A DNA stretch of 64,000 bases, taken from positions 1-64,000 of the forward strand of contig NZ_ATUS01000001.1 in assembly GCF_000420325.1 (NCBI RefSeq), written 5' to 3'. The notes below the pieces were generated by a model, which was not told where the DNA came from, made no database searches, and was given only the letters and a program-made list of their open reading frames with translations. This DNA is from Spongiibacter tropicus DSM 19543. GTDB taxonomy: Bacteria > Pseudomonadota > Gammaproteobacteria > Pseudomonadales > Spongiibacteraceae. A program made the translations under genes and the position numbers. Of the stretch, positions 1 to 7,899 are shown one piece after another. How positions within the stretch are numbered: position 1 is the first letter of the stretch; every line of letters begins with the position of its first letter.

Positions 1-12
1 TGCTGCGGCGTC

Positions 13-51
13 TAAAACGCGGTGCGTTTTATCGAACCCTGGCGAGGGTTC
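13..51. repeat. Two tandem hairpins at the left edge
   Basis: Two perfect inverted repeats lie back to back: TAAAACGC/GCGTTTTA (13-20 and 24-31, 3-nt loop) and GAACCCT/AGGGTTC (34-40 and 45-51, 4-nt loop). Neither is followed by a T-run on either strand, so a simple rho-independent terminator is not supported. The element continues or ends close to the window edge. I cannot say whether it belongs to a transcript coming from outside the window. Confidence 0.4.
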
Positions 52-70
52 TCACCGACCCGCACAATAT

Positions 71-110
71 AAATAAAAAAGCCCAGCACAAGGCTGGGCT
101 TTTTTATTTA
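71..110 (-). terminator. Bidirectional terminator after tRNA-Ser
   Basis: The stem GCCCAGC (81-87) pairs with GCTGGGC (93-99). It is flanked by an A-rich run on the left and a T-run on the right, so it can end transcription in both directions. It starts one base beyond the CCA end of the minus-strand tRNA, the expected place for the tRNA terminator. Confidence 0.85.
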
Positions 111-198
111 TGGCGGTGAGGGAGGGATTCGAACCCTCGGTACGTTGCCGTACACACACTTTCCAGGCGTGCTCTTTCGACCACTCAGACACCTCACC
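111..198 (-). tRNA. tRNA-Ser (anticodon GGA)
   Basis: On the minus strand this 88-nt sequence folds as a class II tRNA with a long variable arm. The acceptor stem GGTGAGG pairs with CCTCACC, the discriminator base is G, and CCA is encoded at 111-113. The anticodon stem CACGC/GTGTG encloses the loop CTGGAAA, giving anticodon GGA, which reads UCC and UCU serine codons. The T-arm carries the usual GGTTCGAATCC. In E. coli the GGA serine tRNA (serW) lies near clpA/infA; here it is far from those genes although they are in the same window. Confidence 0.96.
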
Positions 199-250
199 GG
201 AACGGGTTAACATGCGCGTCCGTTGGATGCCTCATGTTTTAAGGGCGGCT

Positions 251-279
251 ACTCTAAGGGATTTTACTGTCGATGGCAA
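251..279 (-). promoter_or_regulatory. Sigma70-type promoter for tRNA-Ser
   Basis: On the minus strand TTGCCA (274-279) is separated by 17 bp from TAGAGT (251-256). The bases after the -10 are very GC-rich (AGCCGCCC), the kind of discriminator found at stable-RNA promoters under stringent control. The predicted start lies roughly 45 nt before the mature tRNA 5' end, leaving a short leader for processing. Confidence 0.5.
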
Positions 280-392
280 TTGCGAATTTTTAGTCGGGAA
301 TCAATGCCGGGTTGTGCGTGTTATGGAATGTTTTTTGCGAGCGAATTGGCATTTGGTGTACATGGCAGAGCGAAGCGTAAGGAGCTGGCATG

Positions 393-737
393 ATGTATTC
401 CCCGGAGATGCTGCATCGTCTTCAACAATTGCGGTCGCGGATATACGCGGAATTTGGGGTGCGAATTCGTCTTGCAGACCCCGGTCTGCTGGATCAGCTT
501 GCGGAGTTGGGGCCGAGCAGTCGTGATCCCTTTGCCCGAAAAACGATAGCCGAGGTGATGTCGCTGGCAGGGCGGCCGCTGTTGTTCAAGGACGAGAAAG
601 AGGTGGCTGAGGGCTATAAAGAGATCACGTATCGAGGGCGCAAGCTGGAGGTGGCGCGCGAGGCTGCCCCCGCCGCAGAGGCCGCGTCATCGACAGGCAC
701 CAAGCGGGTATACCGGGGGCAGGTGGTCAACAAGTAG
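393..737 (+). CDS. Small uncharacterised protein
   Basis: A 114-residue soluble protein with no signal peptide or membrane segment. I do not recognise the family. The N-terminal two thirds are mixed charged and hydrophobic and look helical. An Ala/Pro-rich linker (about 88-102) leads to a short basic tail ending RVYRGQVVNK, which looks like a conserved C-terminal motif. Two ATGs lie in tandem at 390 and 393. AAGGAG at 379-384 is 8 nt from the second, so I chose 393. It stands alone between the tRNA-Ser and a terminator, so its neighbours say nothing about its role. Confidence 0.6.
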   Translation: MYSPEMLHRLQQLRSRIYAEFGVRIRLADPGLLDQLAELGPSSRDPFARKTIAEVMSLAGRPLLFKDEKEVAEGYKEITYRGRKLEVAREAAPAAEAASSTGTKRVYRGQVVNK

Positions 738-758
738 CGCCGCTCGGGCTTCTCAGAG

Positions 759-798
759 AAAAAGCCGGCCTTCGCACAGTACGCAGGCCGGCTTTTTT
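759..798. terminator. Bidirectional terminator between the small protein and the amidase
   Basis: GCCGGCC (764-770) pairs with GGCCGGC (786-792), preceded by A5 and followed by T6. It can serve both converging genes, the unknown at 393-737 and the minus-strand amidase ending at 810. Confidence 0.85.
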
Positions 799-809
799 GT
801 GGCCGATAG

Positions 810-2657
810 TTAACCGCCAATGCCCTGAAGAATCTCCAGGTAGTATTCCAATGGCAGGTCTTCTGGAGCGACGGCGGCCGCATCCATCAAGGCCTGTTGC
901 ACGCTGGCATTGAAGCCGGAGATGGTTTCATTGCCGCTGAGCGGCGAGGCGACCAATTCGGGAGCGCGACGGTGTTGGCTTGCCTGTTCGTAGTCGTAAG
1001 CGATACCGATGCCGGTGCCTTCGTCAAACTGACGAACAAAAATTTCCATGCCTCTCGGCACGCCGACACTGTCATCAACACCAACGGGAACGACGATGGA
1101 GCCCATCTGTGTGGTCGATCCGAAGTCACAGGTGCGCCCTCCTGTGGGGCCGGGGCTCAGAATCAGTGCATCAAGGCGTACTGGATTACCGTCATTGTCG
1201 AAGACCTGTGCACCGTTTTCATCCAGCAGTGTGTCCATTTGCTGGGTGGTGTATTCGCGCATGGCGATAATGTCGGCAAGTTCTTCTTCCGTCGGTGCCC
1301 GGTTCAGGTCGTCGACGGCGACGGTAGCCAATAGCGGTGCAGTTCGTAAACCGACGCGTCCTGTTTCGATAATGCCGTCCAGTCCTTCACAGATATCCCG
1401 CCCGTGAGCGACGTCGCCGCCAGCCAGCGCGACGGCGAGGCTGCTGACGCAGGCGCGGGGGCTATTGCCGCCTTCAGCTTCAAAGGTGACGAAGTATTCG
1501 TTCATATCATAGTGGCGGGAGCCAGCGCCCTTGCTTTCAAACCCCGGCAGGTAAACGTCGTACACCGTGGCGCCCAGGGCTTCCATGGTACTGAGTGCCT
1601 CGGCGATCAGTGCGCCCTGAGCGTCGGTGCCAGCGGCCTCGCTGTTATCGCCAAGCTGACGAACGATGCCGATGTTTTTGCCTTGCAAGCCGTGCTGTCC
1701 GCGATCGAGGAAATCGGTGTAGCTGTCGGGCCGTAACTCCGAAGGAAACGCCAGGGTTTTGGGGTCTCGGAAATCCACGCCGGCCATGGCGTCGAGCATC
1801 AAGGCAGCGTCACTGACGGTCCGGGTCATCGGACCACCGGTGTCGCGCTGATGGCTGAGCGGAAAGATGCCGTGTTGGGAGATAACGCCGAGGCTGGGGC
1901 GAATGCCCACCAGGCCATTGACGGAGGAGGGGTGGCGGATGGACTGGCAGGTATCACTGCCGGTGCCGCCCAGCGCAAAGTTGGCGGCAATGGCTGCCCC
2001 GGTTCCCGACGAGGAGCCCGCCGGGCTCTGGGAGGTGTTGTAGGGGTTGGTAACCTGAATGCCGCGATTGGAAAAGCCGGTGGTCCAGAAGGCGAATTCA
2101 TCCTGATTGGCTTTGCCGAGAATGAGTCCACCGGCCTTGCGCAAGCCTGCTACGGAATTCGCATCCACACCGGCCTGATGCCCGAGCATACTGTAGGAGC
2201 CCTGGGTGCTGGGGTAGTCGTAGGTGTCGTAGTTATCTTTCAGCAGAATCGGCATGCAGTGGATCGGCCGGTCGCCAATACCGCCGTCGCGGGCGTAGAG
2301 GGCATCCAGCGCCTTGGCCTGTTCGATCGCCAGCGGATTAATCGCCAATACACTGCGAATGGCCAGGCCGCCACTGGGTTGCGGGGTTTTATCGTAGGCA
2401 AAGATGCGCTGGATATAGAGGTTTGCCAGCGCTTCACAGTTGAGGGGCTCTCCATTGTCTTGCAGCAATTCGCCGCGAAATGCGGCATGGATATCGGCGA
2501 CAGTCGCTTCTTCCAGCGAAAAGACGCCCGGCTCTATCGCCGTGTCATTGTCGCTGTTGGACGAGGATGAGCCGCCACAGGCGGCGAGCATCAGGGTGAG
2601 TGCAGGTAAAAGCATCGCAGACTGTCGCCGGCGCGATAGGGGCATAGTGTGGCGCAT
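810..2657 (-). CDS. Amidase-signature family lipoprotein
   Basis: A 615-residue amidase-signature hydrolase that would cleave a C-N bond of an amide; the substrate is unknown. The chosen ATG (2657) follows a GAGG motif about 9 nt upstream. It places a lipoprotein signal at the N-terminus, with hydrophobic residues 14-26 and lipobox LAAC giving Cys27, then a Gly/Ser/Asn linker. The catalytic lysine is Lys140 (ILLKDNYDT), the cis-serine lies in the GSSSGTG loop (216-218), and the nucleophile is Ser239. The usual GGS around the nucleophile reads CQS here. That deviation is uncommon but sits inside an otherwise intact signature, so activity is likely. Predicted to be membrane-anchored in the periplasm. 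Confidence 0.85.
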   Translation of the reverse strand: MRHTMPLSRRRQSAMLLPALTLMLAACGGSSSSNSDNDTAIEPGVFSLEEATVADIHAAFRGELLQDNGEPLNCEALANLYIQRIFAYDKTPQPSGGLAIRSVLAINPLAIEQAKALDALYARDGGIGDRPIHCMPILLKDNYDTYDYPSTQGSYSMLGHQAGVDANSVAGLRKAGGLILGKANQDEFAFWTTGFSNRGIQVTNPYNTSQSPAGSSSGTGAAIAANFALGGTGSDTCQSIRHPSSVNGLVGIRPSLGVISQHGIFPLSHQRDTGGPMTRTVSDAALMLDAMAGVDFRDPKTLAFPSELRPDSYTDFLDRGQHGLQGKNIGIVRQLGDNSEAAGTDAQGALIAEALSTMEALGATVYDVYLPGFESKGAGSRHYDMNEYFVTFEAEGGNSPRACVSSLAVALAGGDVAHGRDICEGLDGIIETGRVGLRTAPLLATVAVDDLNRAPTEEELADIIAMREYTTQQMDTLLDENGAQVFDNDGNPVRLDALILSPGPTGGRTCDFGSTTQMGSIVVPVGVDDSVGVPRGMEIFVRQFDEGTGIGIAYDYEQASQHRRAPELVASPLSGNETISGFNASVQQALMDAAAVAPEDLPLEYYLEILQGIGG

Positions 2658-2845
2658 GGGGGTGACCTCATCGTCGGGTAGTGCAAATCCCTGGCGGTGG
2701 ACAACATCACTGTTTTCGCAATGACGCATTGCGTATTTTGTGTGAAGCAATCGCTGTGCCAGTGCTTCCCGGCGCTGGCGGCCCCTATGAAGTTCTGGCC
2801 TGACTGCTTATCATTGGCAGCCTGAATTGAGAGGGTGGAAACAGC

Positions 2846-3490
2846 ATGAAGTGTGCATTGGTGCCAGTAACGGCCTACCAGCAAAACTGTTCGGTGCTGC
2901 TTTGCGAAGAAACCGGCAAAGCCGCAGTGGTCGATCCCGGTGGGGATATTGAACGTATTGAGGGCGCCTTATCGCAGCTCGGCGGAGAGCTGGAGGTCAT
3001 TCTGCTGACTCATGGCCATATGGACCACTGTGCTGCGGCGGATGTTCTTCGTCAGAAATACGGTGTGAAGATTATTGGCCCGCAAAAGGAAGATGCGTTC
3101 TGGATCGACAAGCTGCCGGAATGGTGCCAGATGTCTGGCTTCCCCCATGCCGATGCCTTTACCCCGGACCGTTGGCTGGAGGACGGCGACACAGTGAGCT
3201 TCGGTGCTCAAATGATGTCGGTACTGCATTGTCCCGGCCACACACCGGGACACGTGGTGTTTTATCACGCGCCCAGCAAACTGGCGCTGGTGGGTGACGT
3301 GCTGTTCCAAGGCTCTATCGGCCGCACTGATTTTCCGCGCGGCGACTACGATACGCTGATTACCTCTATCCGCGAAAAACTCTGGCCGTTGGGTGACGAC
3401 ATTACCTTCGTACCGGGACATGGCCCAACCTCCACGTTTGGCGCCGAGCGACAGAGCAATCCCTTTGTTGCTGACAGCCGCTATGGATGA
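2846..3490 (+). CDS. MBL-fold metallo-hydrolase (glyoxalase II-like, YcbL type)
   Basis: A 214-residue metallo-beta-lactamase-fold hydrolase. Metal ligands are visible in THGHMDH (55-61), His132 in GHTPGH, Asp151 in the GD motif and His192 in the PGHGP loop. The length and the single-domain layout match the short YcbL/glyoxalase II-like group, which lacks the C-terminal substrate domain of GloB. Probable thioester or related ester hydrolase in the cytoplasm. It ends 4 nt before moaC and so heads the molybdopterin operon, but I know of no direct role in cofactor synthesis. Confidence 0.87.
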   Translation: MKCALVPVTAYQQNCSVLLCEETGKAAVVDPGGDIERIEGALSQLGGELEVILLTHGHMDHCAAADVLRQKYGVKIIGPQKEDAFWIDKLPEWCQMSGFPHADAFTPDRWLEDGDTVSFGAQMMSVLHCPGHTPGHVVFYHAPSKLALVGDVLFQGSIGRTDFPRGDYDTLITSIREKLWPLGDDITFVPGHGPTSTFGAERQSNPFVADSRYG

Positions 3491-3494
3491 AGCA

Positions 3495-4004
3495 ATGAGC
3501 GAGAAGCGTTTTACGCACTTTGATGCGCAGGGTCAGGCCAGCATGGTCGATGTGACCGATAAAGCGGTCACCCAGCGCATTGCCGAGGCAGCGGGCAGCG
3601 TAGTGATGCAGCCCGAAACCCTGGCCATGGTCGCCCGCGGTGATCATAAGAAAGGCGATGTGCTTGGCGTAGCGCGGCTGGCAGGCATTCAGGGCGCCAA
3701 AAAGTGCAGCGATCTGATTCCGCTTTGTCACCCGCTGATGCTGTCATCAGTGAAGCTGGAATTTGCTATCGATGAGCAGGCCAGTGCCGTGCATATTCGC
3801 AGTCGCTGCAAGCTTGCCGCCCAGACCGGCGTGGAAATGGAAGCCTTGACGGCTGTATCGGTAGCGGCGCTCACCATTTATGACATGTGCAAAGCGGTGG
3901 ACAAGGGTATGCGCATCGACAATATCCGCCTGCTCAGCAAGAGCGGTGGCCGCTCCGGCGACTGGCAGGCCCAAGAGAAGAATCAGGAGCAGGGCGGCTC
4001 ATGA
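3495..4004 (+). CDS. moaC: Cyclic pyranopterin monophosphate synthase MoaC
   Basis: Converts the MoaA product (3',8-cyclo-GTP) into cyclic pyranopterin monophosphate, the first stable molybdopterin precursor. The 169-residue sequence aligns along its whole length with E. coli Moa[15 protein letters not shown], the LIPLCHPL signature, and [20 protein letters not shown] near residues 115-135. Start at 3495 because [13 protein letters not shown] matches the family N-terminus; an in-frame ATG at 3483 overlaps the upstream stop. It overlaps moaD by 4 nt (ATGA), implying coupled translation. moaA and moaB are not in the window. Confidence 0.95.
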   Translation: MSEKRFTHFDAQGQASMVDVTDKAVTQRIAEAAGSVVMQPETLAMVARGDHKKGDVLGVARLAGIQGAKKCSDLIPLCHPLMLSSVKLEFAIDEQASAVHIRSRCKLAAQTGVEMEALTAVSVAALTIYDMCKAVDKGMRIDNIRLLSKSGGRSGDWQAQEKNQEQGGS

Positions 4005-4243
4005 TTACGCTGCTGTTTTTCGCCAAGTTGCGGGAAGACGTGGGTACGGCGTCCTTGGAGCTGGAATTCAACGGCAGCGTTGCGGAATTAAAGGCGCTGC
4101 TTGGCGAGCGCGGGCCGGAATGGGCGGAGGCGCTGTCTCGAGAAAATCTGCGCTGCGCGGTGAATCAGGCGGTGGCATCTGAACAGCAAACGATTGTCGC
4201 CGGAGATGAAGTGGCTTTTTTCCCACCGGTGACGGGAGGCTGA
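4001..4243 (+). CDS. moaD: Molybdopterin synthase small subunit MoaD
   Basis: An 80-residue ubiquitin-fold sulfur carrier. It begins [12 protein letters not shown] and ends in the required Gly-Gly (PPVTGG), which is adenylated and thiocarboxylated before donating sulfur to cyclic pyranopterin monophosphate. It lies between moaC (4-nt overlap) and moaE (2-nt gap), its synthase partner. Confidence 0.95.
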   Translation: MITLLFFAKLREDVGTASLELEFNGSVAELKALLGERGPEWAEALSRENLRCAVNQAVASEQQTIVAGDEVAFFPPVTGG

Positions 4244-4245
4244 GC

Positions 4246-4698
4246 GTGGCGATTAGGGTGAGCGTTCAAGAGGCCGACTTTGACGCTGGTGACGCCTGTC
4301 GGGCGTTGACCTCATCAGACTGTGGCGCCATCGTGCAGTTTGTCGGGGTGATGCGTGCCCGCAACGAGGGCGATGAGGTCGTCTCAATGCGGCTGGAGCA
4401 TTATCCCGGCATGACCGAACGCAGTATTACTGACATTGCCGAGCAGGCTGCCAGGCGCTGGTCGCTGGGCGAGGTGCTGGTGATTCACCGAATCGGCGAG
4501 TTGCTGCCGGGGCAGCAGATTGTGCTGGTCGCGGTGAGCGCTGCCCACCGGCAGGCGGCCTTTTCCGGCTGCGAATTCATCATGGATTATCTGAAAACCC
4601 AGGCGCCGTTCTGGAAGAAAGAGCAGCTGCTCGACGGACGCAGTCGCTGGGTAGATGCCCGAAGCAGTGATGCGTCCGCTGCCCTCCGTTGGGACTAG
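4246..4698 (+). CDS. moaE: Molybdopterin synthase catalytic subunit MoaE
   Basis: The 150-residue large subunit of molybdopterin synthase, which with MoaD inserts the dithiolene sulfurs. Family blocks are present: GAIVQFVGVMR (28-38), LEHYPGM, HRIGELLPGQ, and FIMDYLKTQAPFWKKE (about 111-126) with its catalytic lysines. The start is GTG, with GGGAGG about 6 nt upstream inside the end of moaD. It is the last gene of the moa group; a promoter-like -10 follows in the gap to the next gene. Confidence 0.95.
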   Translation: MAIRVSVQEADFDAGDACRALTSSDCGAIVQFVGVMRARNEGDEVVSMRLEHYPGMTERSITDIAEQAARRWSLGEVLVIHRIGELLPGQQIVLVAVSAAHRQAAFSGCEFIMDYLKTQAPFWKKEQLLDGRSRWVDARSSDASAALRWD

Positions 4699-4731
4699 TT
4701 GGAGTTCTCGCTATGCTCAAGGAAGCCAAGG

Positions 4732-4737
4732 TATAAT
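4732..4737 (+). promoter_or_regulatory. Consensus -10 box before the flavin reductase gene
   Basis: A perfect TATAAT lies 64 nt before the ATG at 4801, in the gap after moaE. No good -35 is found at 16-18 bp, so the promoter would be weak or factor-dependent. Confidence 0.4.
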
Positions 4738-4800
4738 TTGCGGCTTCTACGACCGCGCCCGTTAGTCGGCCGGCACATAAAACGACGAGACAGGAAAACT

Positions 4801-5277
4801 ATGAGCTTCGATCCCCGGACCTTCCGCAATGCCCTTGGCCAGTTCACAACCGGTGTCTGTGTGATTACCGCCAACCCAAAAGGCTACGAGCCGTTTGGCA
4901 TGACCGTTAATTCTTTTGCCTCGGTTTCTCTGGACCCTGCGCTGGTACTATGGAGTTTGCGCAATGATTCCGAGTGCTACGCGGCCTTCGAAGCTGCCGA
5001 CGGCTTTGCGGTGAACGTGCTGACGCAGGAGCAGGCGGCGCTGTCGAACCAGTACTCGAAAAAAGATGCTCATCAGCTGTCCAAGGATCACTACCGCATC
5101 GGCAAGAGCGGTCTGCCGGTACTGCGCGGTGCACTGACCAGCTTCGAATGTGATATCTGGCAGCGTTACGATGGTGGCGACCACCTGATTCTGGTGGGTA
5201 AAGTCACTGAAATGGACCTCAGCCCCACTGGAAAACCATTGGTGTTCCAGGGCGGCGCTTACCGCGAGCTGCGCTGA
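4801..5277 (+). CDS. Flavin reductase-like FMN-binding protein
   Basis: A 158-residue protein of the flavin reductase domain family (HpaC/DIM6-NTAB type), which reduces free FMN or FAD with NAD(P)H to supply a partner monooxygenase. Diagnostic blocks are FRNALGQFTTGVCVITA (6-22), the FGMTVNSFASVSLDPALV segment (about 31-48), and a C-terminal GGAYREL. ATG 4801 follows an ACAGGAAA ribosome binding site; upstream in-frame codons lack similarity to the family. No partner oxygenase is adjacent, so the physiological acceptor is unknown. Confidence 0.85.
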   Translation: MSFDPRTFRNALGQFTTGVCVITANPKGYEPFGMTVNSFASVSLDPALVLWSLRNDSECYAAFEAADGFAVNVLTQEQAALSNQYSKKDAHQLSKDHYRIGKSGLPVLRGALTSFECDIWQRYDGGDHLILVGKVTEMDLSPTGKPLVFQGGAYRELR

Positions 5278-5305
5278 TTGCGTTTGCCGCCGAGAACGAT
5301 AGTCG

Positions 5306-5869
5306 ATGAAGTATTGCTGTGATTGTGGAGCCCCCGTCAGTCTGAAAGTCCCCGAGGGGGATGATCGGCCCCGGTATATCTGCGAGAGCTGCAATACCAT
5401 TCACTACCAGAATCCGCGAGTGGTCGTGGGCTGCCTGCCTACGGTCGGAGACAAAGTGCTGCTTTGTCGTCGTGCCATCGAACCCCGCCACGGTTTCTGG
5501 ACGATTCCCGCCGGGTTTATGGAAAACGGCGAAACCATGCTGGAGGGCGCTCTGCGGGAAACCCGCGAGGAGGCCGCCGCCAAAGTGCGCGGCGAAAAGC
5601 TCTACCGCATGTTCGATATTCCCCACATCAATCAGGTGTATGTGTTCTTCCGGGGCGAGCTGGACGGCGATTTTGGCGTCGGTCCCGAGAGTCTGGAGAG
5701 CCGCCTGTTCAGCGAAGACGAGATCCCTTGGTCCGAGTTGGCCTTTCCGGTCGTCACCGATATTCTGGTGGATTATTTTGATGACCTTCGCCGGGATGAT
5801 TATCCTATCCGGCTCGGCAAGCCCGGCGCCTTGTGGGCCGAGCACGTCAACTGGAAGTCCGGCGACTGA
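5306..5869 (+). CDS. Zinc-ribbon Nudix hydrolase
   Basis: A 187-residue Nudix hydrolase with an N-terminal zinc ribbon (Cys4-x2-Cys7 and Cys26-x2-Cys29). The Nudix box begins at Gly70 (GFMENGE) and contains RETREE at 84-89. The usual glycine after the EE is replaced by alanine. Expected to hydrolyse a nucleoside diphosphate derivative such as an ADP-ribose or NADH-like compound. A Zn-ribbon plus Nudix layout is also seen in NudC, but this protein is shorter and lacks the SQPWPFPxS motif, so NudC itself is not supported. Confidence 0.85.
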   Translation: MKYCCDCGAPVSLKVPEGDDRPRYICESCNTIHYQNPRVVVGCLPTVGDKVLLCRRAIEPRHGFWTIPAGFMENGETMLEGALRETREEAAAKVRGEKLYRMFDIPHINQVYVFFRGELDGDFGVGPESLESRLFSEDEIPWSELAFPVVTDILVDYFDDLRRDDYPIRLGKPGALWAEHVNWKSGD

Positions 5870-5909
5870 ACTGTCCCGGCGGGCTTTTTCGCAACAGGGA
5901 TAGACCGCA

Positions 5910-7349
5910 ATGAACGACATTAACCTCTTTGCTCTGCTGGCCGGAGCCCTGTGTATTGCAGCAGGGCTGATGCTGGGTCTGCTGCTGTCCCGTCGTCAGC
6001 AGAAGCTGCAAGAGGGACGCATCACAGCGCTGGAGGAAGAGCTTCAGAGTCTGAATCAGCGCCTTACCACTGCCTCGCAGGAGCGTGAACAACTGCAGGC
6101 GAGCTTGAATGCGGCGCTTCAGCAAAAAGCGGTTGCCGAGACCAGTCTGTCGGATGTCAGCCAGCGGCTGGCGCACAGTGAGCAGCAGCGCTCGGATGCC
6201 GACCGTGCGAAGGCCGATGCGCAGGCAGCGCTGGCCCGCAAGGAGAGTGACTACCGCCATTTGCAGGAATCCTCAAGCGAGCAGATCGCCTTGCTGAAGC
6301 AGGCCAGAGAGGAGTTAAGTCGTCAGTTCGAGCAGCTGGCGAATCGCATTTTTGATGAAAAAAGTCGAAGGTTTTCAGAGGCTAATCAGCAAAACCTTCA
6401 GCAGTCTCTTAATCCGTTTCGCGAGCAATTGAAAGGCTTTCAGGAGCGGGTGAACCAGATTTACGACATCGAAAACCGCCAGCATGGCGAGCTGCGCGAG
6501 CAGCTCAAATCACTGCAGGACATGAACGCCAATATCAGTCGCGAGGCACAGAATCTGACGCGCGCCCTCAAAGGTGATAACAAAGCACAGGGCAACTGGG
6601 GCGAGGTCATTCTCGAGCGCGTGCTGGAGGAATCAGGGCTGCGCAAGGGGCACGAGTACGAAACCCAGCTCAGCTTTACCAATGACGAAGGCCGACGGAG
6701 TCAGCCCGATGTGATTGTGCGCTTGCCGGATGAGAAAGACATTATCATCGACGCCAAGGTGTCTCTGATCGCCTATGAGCGCTACTGCAGTGCGGAGAGT
6801 GAGAGCGAGCGCAGGGAATACCTGAAAGCGCATATCCAGTCGGTGCGCCAGCATATTGCCGGACTTTCCACCAAGGCCTATCAGCATATTGAAGGCATTC
6901 GCACGCTGGATTTTGTCTTCATTTTTATTCCGGTCGAAGCGGCCTTTATGACCGCGTTTGAGCATGATCCGGAGCTGTTCCGCAACGCGTATGAGCAGAA
7001 CATTATTGTCGTGGGGCCAACCACCTTGCTGGCGACCCTGCGCACAGTGCAGAGTATCTGGCGCTACGAGCGGCAAAACCTGAACGCGGAGAAAATCGCC
7101 AGGGAAGCTGGGGCGCTGCACGACCAGTTTGCGCTGGTGGTGGAGTCGCTGGAAGACATCGGCAAGCATCTGGATCGCGGTCAAAGCGCTTACGAGAAAA
7201 CGATTAAACGCATGACCGAGGGGCGGGGCAATCTGGTTGGCCGGGTGGCGCGCCTTGAACAGCTCGGTGCAAAAGTGAAGAAGACCCTGCCGACGGCGCT
7301 GACCGAGCGCGCCGATGTTCAGCAGGATGACAGTGACGACAACGACTAA
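5910..7349 (+). CDS. rmuC: DNA recombination protein RmuC
   Basis: A 479-residue RmuC homologue. An N-terminal membrane anchor (about 8-28) is followed by a long Gln/Glu/Ala-rich coiled coil (about 30-200). The nuclease-like RmuC core follows, with KGDNKAQGNWGEVILERVLEESGL near 220-245 and PDVIVRLPDEKDIIIDAKVSL near 266-286. In E. coli RmuC limits inversions and rearrangements at short inverted repeats. The fold resembles a restriction endonuclease, but its exact biochemical role is unsettled. ATG 5910 follows an AGGGA-type site. It lies 11 nt before bcp. Confidence 0.93.
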   Translation: MNDINLFALLAGALCIAAGLMLGLLLSRRQQKLQEGRITALEEELQSLNQRLTTASQEREQLQASLNAALQQKAVAETSLSDVSQRLAHSEQQRSDADRAKADAQAALARKESDYRHLQESSSEQIALLKQAREELSRQFEQLANRIFDEKSRRFSEANQQNLQQSLNPFREQLKGFQERVNQIYDIENRQHGELREQLKSLQDMNANISREAQNLTRALKGDNKAQGNWGEVILERVLEESGLRKGHEYETQLSFTNDEGRRSQPDVIVRLPDEKDIIIDAKVSLIAYERYCSAESESERREYLKAHIQSVRQHIAGLSTKAYQHIEGIRTLDFVFIFIPVEAAFMTAFEHDPELFRNAYEQNIIVVGPTTLLATLRTVQSIWRYERQNLNAEKIAREAGALHDQFALVVESLEDIGKHLDRGQSAYEKTIKRMTEGRGNLVGRVARLEQLGAKVKKTLPTALTERADVQQDDSDDND

Positions 7350-7360
7350 CAGGGGGAAGC

Positions 7361-7855
7361 ATGGCATTTCCGAAAGTGGGCAATAAGGCGCCGGCCTTTA
7401 GCCTCAAAGATCAGAATGGCGACACGGTAAAACTGGCCGACTTCAAAGGCAAAAAGAACGTGCTGCTGTACTTCTATCCGAAAGCCAAAACCCCCGGCTG
7501 CACCGTGCAGGCCTGTGGTATTCGCGATACCTACGCGGAATTCGGCAAGCGCAATACCGTGGTGCTGGGCGTGAGCCCGGACCCGGTGGCAAAGCTCAAA
7601 AAATTTGAGGAAAACCCCAAAAAAGAAGAGGCCGCACTGAATTTCACCCTGCTGTCTGATGAAGATCACGCGGTCGCCGACAAATACGGGGCCTGGGGGC
7701 CGAAAAAGTTTATGGGTAAAGAGTTCGACGGCATTCTGCGCACCAGCTTTATCATCGATAAAGACGGCGTGCTGCGTCAGGTGCTGGACAAGTTCAAAAC
7801 CAAAGATCACCACGAGGTTGCACTGGCGGCACTGGACGAACTGGGTCTGAACTGA
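7361..7855 (+). CDS. bcp: Thioredoxin-dependent peroxiredoxin Bcp
   Basis: A 164-residue atypical 2-Cys peroxiredoxin of the BCP/PrxQ group that reduces peroxides using thioredoxin. The peroxidatic Cys47 and resolving Cys52 lie in TPGCTVQACGIRD; E. coli Bcp has the same five-residue spacing. The start ATG follows AGGGGGAAGC. It is 11 nt from rmuC and is closed by a strong terminator. The thioredoxin reductase that would regenerate it is encoded at 48.0-49.0 kb. Confidence 0.94.
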   Translation: MAFPKVGNKAPAFSLKDQNGDTVKLADFKGKKNVLLYFYPKAKTPGCTVQACGIRDTYAEFGKRNTVVLGVSPDPVAKLKKFEENPKKEEAALNFTLLSDEDHAVADKYGAWGPKKFMGKEFDGILRTSFIIDKDGVLRQVLDKFKTKDHHEVALAALDELGLN

Positions 7856-7874
7856 ATCGCCATCGACTGACAAG

Positions 7875-7899
7875 AACCGCGCTACGGCGCGGTTTTTTT
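7875..7899 (+). terminator. Terminator after bcp
   Basis: CCGCGC (7877-7882) pairs with GCGCGG (7887-7892) over a TACG tetraloop, extended by AA/TT and followed by T7. Confidence 0.9.

Noticed and set aside
110-526. A 138-codon plus-strand frame running through the tRNA gene
   Set aside because: Its first part is the complement of tRNA-Ser and is a well-known type of spurious frame; it also overlaps the better-supported small gene at 393.
5306-5869. Calling the Zn-ribbon Nudix protein NudC
   Set aside because: It is too short and lacks the SQPWPFPxS signature that defines NADH pyrophosphatases.
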